Positions 56,411 to 64,000 of a stretch of DNA of 64,000 nucleotides are shown piece by piece (the stretch's first letter is position 1; each line of letters opens with the position of its first letter). The DNA is from Liolophura sinensis (lineage: Eukaryota; Mollusca; Polyplacophora; Chitonida; Chitonidae), in assembly GCF_032854445.1 (NCBI RefSeq), contig NC_088300.1, positions 62,534,984 to 62,598,983 on the forward strand. Direction: 5' to 3'. The translations under genes were made by a program, and so were the position numbers. The notes below the pieces were generated by a model, which did no database searches, had not been told where the DNA came from, and saw only the letters and a program-made list of their open reading frames with translations.

Positions 56411-57230
56411 GTGACGTTTGATATGCCTGCTGCAGGATTAACGCAACAGGCGGTTGCGAGGCGGATGCATTGTCACAGAAACACTACAGCCGCGCTCGCC
56501 CGAACGTACGGGAATGAACGTCCACGGATAGCGACAACTGCGCAAGATCGGTGGATTCGTTTGACAGACATGAAACAGCCGTAGTGAATCATTCCAGACT
56601 ATCGTCGTATAAACCCACAAACCGTAAGGCTGCGGGAAACCGTAAGGCTGCGGGAAACCGTAAGGCTGCGGGACATTTGGGTTGCCACCACGTCGTCCTG
56701 CGATACGCCTGTCGTTGACGCCACAACATCGGCAAACAATGTTGTAGTGCAGACAACACACCAGACGCCCTGCACACTGGTGGCGAAATGTGAAATGTAC
56801 AGTTTACGGACGAATCACGTTTCTTCCTTTCCTATTCAGATGCGCTTCAACGCGTGTATCGTCGTCAGGGTTGGCGGGTCAGTGATGGGACAAGGGATGG
56901 GATGGTGGTGGAGAGGGCACATTTCGCCACCATACTGATGTTGTTGTTGACGCTAATTTGAATGTAGCAAGTTACCGAGACCCGATCCTTCAGCCCATTG
57001 TCGTCCCTTTCCTGCAACGTCACGGCCGCCTGATTTAGACCTTCTGAGTACGTTTTGGACGAAATGGACCGACACTTCAAACGGCAGTGACGCACTTCCC
57101 AAAACGTTGGGTAGAAAGACAACCAGAATCTGGGCGGACATTCGGCAAGCATTCCCTGCTCGTCTGGTGATTTTAGTGAAACGGAAATGCACAGAAACAA
57201 TCTACACTCATGGCGGACACGTCCTTTACT
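56411..57230 (+). pseudogene. Tc1-like transposase relic
   Basis: The N-terminal helix-turn-helix part is recognisable as AGLTQQAVARRMHCHRNT and RPRIATTAQDRWIRLTD (about 56422-56580), ending at a stop. Downstream pieces are FTDESRF at 56803 (first catalytic Asp region), VYRRQGWRVSD, YRDPILQPIVVPFLQRHGRL (about 56970-57030), DEMDRHFKRQ and the C-terminal GGHVLY at about 57208. Roughly 40 codons carrying the second catalytic Asp and the following linker are missing between 57030 and 57040. An 18-bp triplication lies in the N-terminal part. I could not place its terminal inverted repeats. The insertion lies in segment F copy 2. Confidence 0.8.
56619..56672 (+). repeat. 18-bp triplet repeat inside the Tc1 relic
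   Basis: Three units of AAACCGTAAGGCTGCGGG (56619, 56637, 56655), differing only in the first base context. The unit is a multiple of three and encodes a repeated TVRLRE hexapeptide in the transposase frame. Confidence 0.95.
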
Positions 57231-57589
57231 GAGAATTCATTGTGACCCTTCTGACTTCAAGGACCATGGACACATGTTAGCCACCTGACTGGAATAATCA
57301 CTTCGCCTTCTCACTGGCAATAGGTTTTTTTATACCATGAATAGAAAAAAGACAGCATGTATTTGAAAATGAAAGAACAATATATTTATATCTGTGCACT
57401 TTGTTGGTTGAGAATATATAAACTTAGTCTATATACTGACATATACTTATTATCGTATGGACATGACTATATGCCGAAATTATGAAAAAGTAATCTTATC
57501 AAGCTCGTTTTTTCTCATATAGTAAACCATGTATTGATTGTCTGCTAGCTTTAAGTAACCTATATACATGTATATCACATGTTTTCAAA

Positions 57590-57860
57590 CTGCAGAATCT
57601 CCAGATGGTATATCTTATCTGGACTTGTATTAGTACAAAGACCAAAACGGTTTCCTGTCACGCCGATTTTACGACAAGAAGAACAGCTTCAATTTTGGCA
57701 TTGTGCATTATTCCTGCTTGAAGCGTTTGTTAGATCCTGTGTGGCATGTAATGATTTCGACCAACGTCACGAGTTATGACTACAAAAGGTGTGTCAAGGT
57801 TATTCCACACAACGCGCTCTTTCTAAGTTTGATAAGTTTTGTGATGTCTATTTAGTTCTA
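57590..57860 (+). pseudogene. Penelope-like RT C-terminal fragment
   Basis: The plus strand reads SPDGISYLDLY, then YKDQNGFLSRRFYDKKNSFN, FGIVHYSCL and, with a frameshift and stop, LQKVCQGYSTQRA. This follows the end of the RT in the relic at 3014-4455 (GISYLDLYLYKEE, YDKRDNFNFDIVNYLY, VCQGYSIKR). No 5' part is present. The next 470 bases (57860-58335) hold no recognisable feature. Confidence 0.72.
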
Positions 57861-58401
57861 GATTTAGCAATTTCTGGATCTCTGCTTAATAACTAAAGCA
57901 GGACGTAGGCGCTATGTATTCGTGTTAAATTGGAATGGAATTATAATCAAAGCTCAAATGAGATATATATTTTGATGAATGACAACTCATAAACAAGCAC
58001 GGTACACCATTTGAAAACTGATTTCACTCATTCGACAAAAATATGGTAAATGATTTTTATCCTAATTTCATTTATTCGCCCCTGTTAGTCAACAGGCTTG
58101 TCTCTGTATGAATCTGTGTTAATTTGGCATACGATATACTTTCTTAGTTCTTTGGTGGATTGTGTTGAACGGTGTGTTCCGAAATGCTCTTGCGATCATT
58201 GGCAGCGAACGTCCATTATCTTTGACTGCTGGCATGCGAATGTTTTGACACTGAAATTTTAATATCACGTTTTAGTATTTGACAGAAAAGCTGTTCATCG
58301 TTGTCAACTCGTTTTCATAACATCTTCAGATTAACTCACTAAGAAAGCTTTGTAACACCGCAATTTGTTATTAAAAAGGCCATTTGTAATATAATACGCA
58401 A

Positions 58402-58545
58402 TTTGTAATAATTTATTACAAAAAGCCACTCTGAGAGAGGCTTTTTATAATAACTTATTACAAACTCCCATAGTGCCTTTTTGTAATAAATTATTACAAA
58501 TTGCAACTCACAGTTTGGCTTTTTGTAATAGGCCTAACCTATTTG
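58402..58545. repeat. palindrome cluster, left
   Basis: TTTGTAATAA-T-TTATTACAAA at 58402-58422 and TTTGTAATAA-A-TTATTACAAA at 58480-58500 are perfect 10-bp arms with one central base. Between them AAAAAGCC/GGCTTTTT forms another hairpin around CTCTGAGAG. Confidence 0.9.
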
Positions 58546-58754
58546 TTTCTAGAAGACACTGGAAAATTTCATCTAAAGGTGACCAACCCTAAGCTGATAG
58601 ATGTCATGAATGAGAATAATGACGATAACGTCCTTTAAGAACATATTTGTTACATTTTGTTATAACAAATTACGTTCCATTTTGCTGACGTAATTTGTAA
58701 AAAAAAAGCGCAATTTGTAATAATTATGAAAATTTGCGACTCCCAGAGAGGATT

Positions 58755-58775
58755 TTTGTAATAAATTATTACAAA
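58755..58775. repeat. palindrome, middle cluster
   Basis: TTTGTAATAA-A-TTATTACAAA, identical to the left-cluster unit, next to CTCCCAGAGAGG. It lies immediately downstream of the integrase-like relic. Confidence 0.9.
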
Positions 58776-58798
58776 GTGCAACTCCCAGAATGCCTTTT

Positions 58799-59375
58799 TT
58801 AATAACTTATTTCATTCAAGAAAATGATCTTTACTTTCAAGGGGTGGAATGTAAGCCTGTAAAAAACATAAATCTGAACGAGGATATACTTGTATGTCTT
58901 GGCTATGTACAACACAGCATCCATTGTTACAAGATCAGTTTGAAGCCTTTCGAGAAGCTCTTTTGAACATGCCGTTGTGACGGGCTTTGGGATCGGATTA
59001 TATGTAAACCTTTTACTCTTCATGCGGTAGCTCAGTGCACGTGGTTCTTCTCCTTTGGCTTTTATGGCATTCTTTGTTTACTATCGACTTAAGAGACTTC
59101 TGATTTATGACACGGCTGTCGATGAAAAACAGGACGTTGCCTTCGTTGTCTCTAAATGAAAAATGTGTTCTGTTTCTCCAAAACTGAATTATTGCGTTTT
59201 CCTGTTTACGAGTTCCGTCTTTGATAAGAACTTTAAATTTACCACTTGCAAGAGACACAACTGTGTTCAACAGGGCGCAGCCCTGATCGAGGCATGATGT
59301 CACGATGTTTTTAACCGCTTTAGTGAAGTCAGTTAAATGTGCATTACGTATAACATGTCGACATTTCGAGGTCTA
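58799..59375 (-). pseudogene. integrase-like (DDE, Ginger/KRBA2-type) relic
   Basis: Reading leftward from about 59375, one frame gives HLTDFTKAVKNIVTSCLDQG, SGKFKVLIKDGTRKQENAII, FRDNEGNVLFFIDSRVINQK to about 59070. A shift then leads to GEEPRALSYRMKSKRFTYNP and LLERLQTDLVTMDA, followed by IAKTYKYILVQIYVFYRLTF. The last part resembles the start of a retroviral-type integrase core (first Asp in QTDLV). The second Asp, normally in a xDVFSR block, is replaced (QIYVFYR). The upstream part resembles the N-terminal region of KRBA2/Ginger-like transposon proteins. Family recognition is moderate. The protein is truncated and frameshifted. Confidence 0.6.
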
Positions 59376-59488
59376 GATGCCGTTTGGTTGTTTGCTGACT
59401 TTATCGTCCACACTGTATGCGTTGAACTGGGATAACAGATAGAGCTGTCATCAACCATCATCTGAGAATTTTGATTTGTGTGACATAG

Positions 59489-59680
59489 GTGCGGCTGTGG
59501 TATGAAAGCGTAGATGACGCTGTAATGCACGCCTTGCAACTGGATTACAAGCCTCTTAACAGTAATAAAACTTTAGCCAATGACGCGGCTGAAAATTTTA
59601 TGAGAAAACAGTTGAGCCGAGATATTCCCTACCAACCATCTGACGTGTTTGTGTATACCGGGCATTGCTACAAAATGTAA
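59489..59680 (+). other. 63-codon open frame, possible exon, unknown
   Basis: Protein-like composition (YESVDDAVMHALQLDYKPLN, DIPYQPSDVFVYTGHCYKM) on the strand opposite the integrase relic. TTGTGTGACATAG just before it would serve as a splice acceptor. No homologue recognised and no partner exon found. It may belong to the same transposon or be a captured exon. Confidence 0.3.
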
Positions 59681-59789
59681 CACCCTATGTCTTTAGGAAA
59701 TGGAATGCCAGATCGTAGGAATCATGTCCTCTACGTAGCAACAAACAATGCGAAGATTTTTAAAGAATTTCGTCCCCCTTGGAGTGGCC

Positions 59790-60145
59790 TTTTTGTATTA
59801 TATTCAACAACACAATTTGCAATGACAAGCAATTTGTAATAATTATTACATTCTTGAAAGGAATAAGTTATTACAAAAAGCCACTTTCCGAGTGTAACGA
59901 CGCAGTTTACAATAAAAAGCAATTTGGAATAATTATCACAGAAAGCCACTCTGTTAGTGGCAGCTTGCAATAAATTATTACAAAAGAGTGACTTTTTGTA
60001 ACACAGAGAGTAACAACGCAATTTGCAATATAAGGCAATTTGTAAAATAACTTACAAAAATAAACTGTGGTAGTTACAAATTGTCACTCCCGGTGTGGTA
60101 GTGGCAAATTGTAATAATTATTACAAATTGCGTTTTTGTTTTATA
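59790..60145. repeat. palindrome cluster, right
   Basis: Contains TGTAATAATTATTACA (59836-59851), a perfect 18-bp palindrome TTGTAATAATTATTACAA (60109-60126), and several single arms with GCCACTC or CACTCCCGG between them. It mirrors the left cluster. Confidence 0.85.
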
Positions 60146-60149
60146 AATT

Positions 60150-60950
60150 ATGTTGTTTCACAGCTTTCTGGCAAAAAGGTTGATTGACAGCAAAACGAAA
60201 ACGTTGATATGAATACAAATATAAAAGCAGAGAACTTGTTCAACTAAATGAATAAGTGAATAATTACTTCTCTCAGTAATTATGCGGCTGTCCAGATTTT
60301 GTTGATTTTACTTTTCCGAAAGAAAAGATTGTCGTCTTCAAGGCTCGACATCCGGCACGATATGATTTTCTTGTGCCACGTGACCATACTCTCATCTGGT
60401 GGATACGACTCTTGTCCGTGGCTTGACATCTCATCTCAGAGGGATTAGAACAGTGGTACACGCGCCGTCTCGCCCTGATTAGGGGCTTCCTTGGCCGAGC
60501 TCAATCAGTGTTATTGGCTGTTGCTACTGCCCTCCAGCGTCTATCATGTACCAACAGATACCCCTTCCCAGATCTGAAAAGATGGGAGATGGTTGTAACA
60601 GACTTCTGACATGAGATAACGATAACCTATATCACATAAGTTACTGAAGCCTGACGCTTCAGCTCTAGATATGATCTAGACTATGTACAAACCAACCACA
60701 CAAACTCAGCCAGACACCTGAACATTACCACACACACATATAATATACATGCACTGTTTGGAATCAAAACAAACGACATTAAGCTGAAAGGAGACATTAA
60801 TATTAATGGGCTATAATGTTGTCGTTAATCTCTTTGTCCACTACGACCATTTCGTGATATTATCGCACGATGATTTCCAACTGCAGTATGACTGACAGAA
60901 ACCGGTGCCCGAGTGCCGAGAAAAGCTACCGTAACATGGTACGTAACTGA
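60150..60950. other. no supported gene
   Basis: A plus-strand stretch (60295-60428) reads well as protein (FPKEKIVVFKARHPARYDFL) but ends after about 44 codons, is open on both strands and matches nothing I know. The rest of the stretch shows nothing. Confidence 0.4.
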
Positions 60951-61900
60951 AAGAACTTCCAACATGCAAGGGACGCACACATTTTACCGCTAAAGCGCTC
61001 TCTCTATAATTACTATATTTGTGAATTGTCCCTTAATACAATACCCAATCACAAAAAAAACTTTTCAGATATTACTATTTGCTGATTTTCTTGCTCAGCG
61101 TAGCCACACTTATTTCCTTCTGCTTAGTAAATGTGGAGATAGCCCATACGATATTTTCTATTTAGACCTATTCGGCTATTTTTTGTTGTTGTAAAAATGG
61201 TTTAACCACACTGCACATCATCGCATCTTTAATATATTTTCTTTTTGGTGTTGAATAGTAGATCTCAAGAGTGTAAAATTGTCCTAAACTATTTCAGTTA
61301 TTGGCTTCAGGGACACAGATACAGCTACTTATTACAGCGAAAGTCATAAAAATTGTCTTTAGGAAACAATCTCTCTAGAGAATGTAGGAAATCCGTGCAG
61401 CATTTGCAATTAAAGGAGGATATCGTCGAGAAATTCGGAAACTGCCGCCTTGGGGAGGCTTAGCGTTGCGGATTTAGTAGAAGACTGGATGATGTGTTCC
61501 TTACCACAATCATTTATAAATACTTTTAAGACATTTAAGAAATAATATCGGCGTGTTTTATTATTGAGTGATTGAGTGTTAGGGGTTTGAACTTAACAAT
61601 TTCAGAACGCAGCACGGATTTCCACCGCTCTTTATCTACTGCTGCTTCACCTAGACATAAGGGAAGTGAGCCCGAGCCATTATACTGATACAGATCAACC
61701 AGTCGTTGCACTATCTCCTCTATGCTGCACATCAAGCGAGGAAGTTACAACTTCCTCGTCTAAGGTCTTAGGTGTGACTCGCCCCAGGATTGACCCTGGA
61801 TCTACCGCTCCCGAAGCGGACGCTCTACCAGGGGCCGGTTTGTTTTATTATTGTAAAAAAGCAGGAATTGCAGCACCATGGATGAATCAAGGCATGAAAG
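60950..61900 (+). repeat. segment F, copy 2, right block
   Basis: ACACATTTTACC, GATAGCCCATACGATATTTT, CAGTTATTGGCTTCAGG, AACAATCTCTCTAGAGAATG, GTGCAGCATTTGCAATTA and CTTGGGGAGGCTTAGCG follow the order of 52030-52570. The block is interrupted by a SINE at 61567-61840 and resumes with AAAGCAGGAAT. Confidence 0.75.
61567..61840 (-). mobile_element. tRNA-derived SINE with 13-bp target-site duplication
   Basis: Flanked by exact TGTTTTATTATTG copies (61554-61566 and 61841-61853). On the minus strand the head reads CTGGTAGAGCGTCCGCTTCG with box-B-like GGGTCAATCC. The middle has a hairpin GAGGAAGTTGTAACTTCCTC and a conserved-looking GACTGGTTGATCTGTATCAG, and the tail is ACTCAATCAC. The middle recalls the central domain shared by several mollusc SINEs (possibly Meta-SINE type). 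The paralogous site at 52648-52670 lacks the insertion. Confidence 0.85.
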
Positions 61901-64000
61901 AACGGTTTATGTGAATCGAAACCACCAAACGTCTGTGGAGTAAATTGGTAATGTTGTTATGAAGAATTATTTTAGTGGTGAGAATGCTGTACTTGAATCA
62001 GTTAACCCACAGGCTGAGTTCCATTAAAACAGCACAAACACAAGAATGTAAGCAGTCTCGAGGGCCATCAGTCAGATTCTAGTCTCAAAGAACGCCCTAA
62101 GACTTCGGCCATATGGTGTACAGCGGACGCTCTGATAACAGAACCGTCCCAAAACTTTAAAGCATACACCAGCAACACTCAGCGCTTCAAAACCTTTCTG
62201 TACGTAAATTCTGTAAGGCATAGTGGTTTCCGCTGGTGACCCTGCTTGCACTGAACTGCACTAAGGCTCCGTGCTAGTTAGAGTTCACTGAAGTCATATC
62301 GATGTTGCTGGCCTTGTATTGGACTGTCTTGCTACAGGACATACACGGAGATAAAGCGACACTTTGTGACGTTTTATTTGCAAGGCTGTATAATGTCGTG
62401 GAAAATAGCTTCTGACAACCATCTCTGTTCTTTTTTTAAGTACACATTACCCCCGCACTGCCTCTGATTTTTTAACATATATTTGGTATAACGGGAATCA
62501 TTGATACATGTTAACTCCCAGGTTCAAGTTTAACCGTTGATTTGTTATCGCAACTGAAAAAACAACGGTGGCATAAGAATAACTAGTACTTGGATAATTA
62601 TATAGTTATGAATAACAGTATAGCCTATAGAAATCTATTCGTTCATGCAGATCCAAAGGATGTAATTTTGCAGTGATCATCACGCAAAAGAAAAAAAGTG
62701 GGATTTGTTCTCATCTGAAATAAATATTAGAATATCATCATATGAGCTCCTGAGATGAAAAACGTTCTCTTGTCTGCACTATAAAATCCACAGGGTATCA
62801 ATAGATAACATACGAGAAACATTTATATTCGCGTTAGAGTACAACTGATATCATTGACCTGTAAAAAATAAGTGTATGTGAAAATAGCCACCACAACTCA
62901 TTACCCATGTCAGAGCCAGGATTTCCTTTTTTTCCCCAATACTCTAGGCAAAACGAAGTGATCAAATGCGTACGTGGTCAAGATTAACATGTAAAAGGGA
63001 ACGAGGGTGATTACTTTGAAGGATGGCGTTTGGCACGAGGTAGAGCTATATGGCCAAGTGACCCTCAGGAACAGTCTACTCGGCATCAAACCGCACAGGC
63101 TCTCACAGTTATATAACTCACGACGTATCCAGCTAGCTACCGGCTTCTTTCTCATCCAATTACAAGGTTTCCTCTACAGTGTATGGCGTTTGAATTGCCT
63201 GCTACTCCACATTAGCGAACTGCCTTGGAATTATGTAGGGTGTGAAAATCCGTTGGCTCTGTTTTGGCGCAGGATCATTCATTCAGTCGCCCGCAAAAAC
63301 TGGCTGATCTAGAAGCAGGTCATGGTGGGTAATTTCGAGCCGTTTGAACGGAGTGATTTATTGTGTGCTGTACGAAGGTGAATAAACACGCTATGTTCTA
63401 ATATCTCACGATGGAGCTTAATCGTCAAACATTCACGCCAATGATACAGCTAATGCCTGTTATCCCTCTATCAGATTCTTAGCACACGGAATCAATGTCA
63501 AATTCCAGAGAAGCCTGCCACGAAGAGGCTCCTGTTTAACACTGAACTGCTATTTATCTTATTGTATTTCTGTTAACGTTAAAAATTAACGACATCTGAG
63601 CAAGCCATTAAAGGGAAAGAAAAGAGGCTTTGTCTATGCCCCATAGTCTAACATACATATATCTCTGTTAGGTAAAATTTCTGAGCCATTAGCATGCGAC
63701 TAAAGTTCGTCTTCAATACGTTATGGCGCAATTTTGAAATGTTCTGTCTAATGACGTTGATTGCCACCTTGCCATGCAAAGACTTTCATTATTATCGACC
63801 GATATACTTGACTAATGATGTTTAACGAGTACTTGACAAAGGCTTGGACGATACAACGGCAATGTATTCTATCGCATGTACAGTTTGTTTGTTCACAATT
63901 ATCGCCGATGGGTTAATTGCTTGCCAACCCCTGTTCAGTGTAGTAAATCCAGTCCATTAGGTGTATTTGTTCTTGTCTCTTTACCTACATGCTAAGCTTA
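61900..64000. other. no supported feature
   Basis: AT-rich sequence with only short frames. The longest (63007-63312, plus, 101 codons, and 62910-63155, minus) overlap antisense and have no recognisable domain. No repeats matching the modules to the left were found by eye. Confidence 0.5.

Larger units (their letters stand above)
58340..60145. mobile_element. candidate DNA transposon bounded by palindrome clusters
   Basis: Three clusters (58340-58545, 58650-58805, 59790-60145) consist of short hairpins built from TTTGTAATAA and TTATTACAAA joined by GCAACTC, GCCACTC or similar words. They enclose an integrase-like relic on the minus strand. The arrangement suggests terminal or subterminal repeats of one element. 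I did not find a target-site duplication or simple terminal inverted repeat, so the boundaries are approximate. Confidence 0.5.

Noticed and set aside
58340-60145. Palindromes considered as bacterial-type terminators or operators
   Set aside because: The sequence context is an animal genome with transposon relics; the hairpins lack T-runs in a consistent position and are clustered around one relic.

Overview
The window is AT-rich animal nuclear DNA, most likely from a mollusc and probably a bivalve. That placement rests on its mobile elements. There are tRNA-derived SINEs with the ending GTACGGCGTAAAACACC, a family I associate with bivalve genomes. There is a second tRNA-derived SINE, a Penelope-like element, a DIRS-order (Ngaro-like) element with an SGNH domain, a Gypsy element with integrase ahead of reverse transcriptase, a Crypton-type recombinase, a Tc1 relic and a Ginger/KRBA2-type integrase relic. 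I see no intact host gene, no CRISPR array and no bacterial-style operon. Almost all short open frames are chance or antisense frames.

The main structure is two large, old segmental arrays. The first (about 0.2-47 kb) consists of a non-coding cassette in the order C-D-E-B-A, about 10 kb when insertions are removed. It is seen as four partly complete units: C 4750, A 6360, B 7140, A 9830; then C 10690, D 12640, E 13430, B 15180, A 19250; then C 20840, D 28190, E 29230, B 32530, A 34190; then C 36120, D 38100 and 38820, E 39600, B 45180. An inverted pair of A modules lies at the left edge. The second array (48-62 kb) holds two copies of a different segment, F. The second F copy is split by a cluster of transposon relics.

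Inserted into this framework are the following. (1) A Penelope-like reverse transcriptase relic at 3.0-4.45 kb carries a perfect 68-bp snap-back inverted duplication. (2) An Ngaro-like element at 21.8-27.6 kb has gag, RT, RNase H, tyrosine recombinase and SGNH relics, and its SGNH frame is interrupted by a young Gypsy element (24914-27117). (3) The Gypsy element has a 385-codon open frame fusing integrase directly to RNase H. (4) A Crypton-type recombinase pseudogene lies at 43.06-44.36 kb. (5) A Tc1 relic lies at 56.4-57.2 kb. (6) An integrase-bearing relic at 58.3-60.1 kb is flanked by clusters of TTGTAATAA/TTATTACAA palindromes. (7) Several SINEs have recognisable target-site duplications.

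Two copies of a roughly 420-bp segment in F (49084-49497 and 50480-50909) look like a promoter on the minus strand. Each has a TATATAAG box with perfect heat-shock elements upstream. This is the strongest regulatory signal in the window. The rest, including most of 57.9-58.3 and 61.9-64.0 kb, shows nothing I can support.
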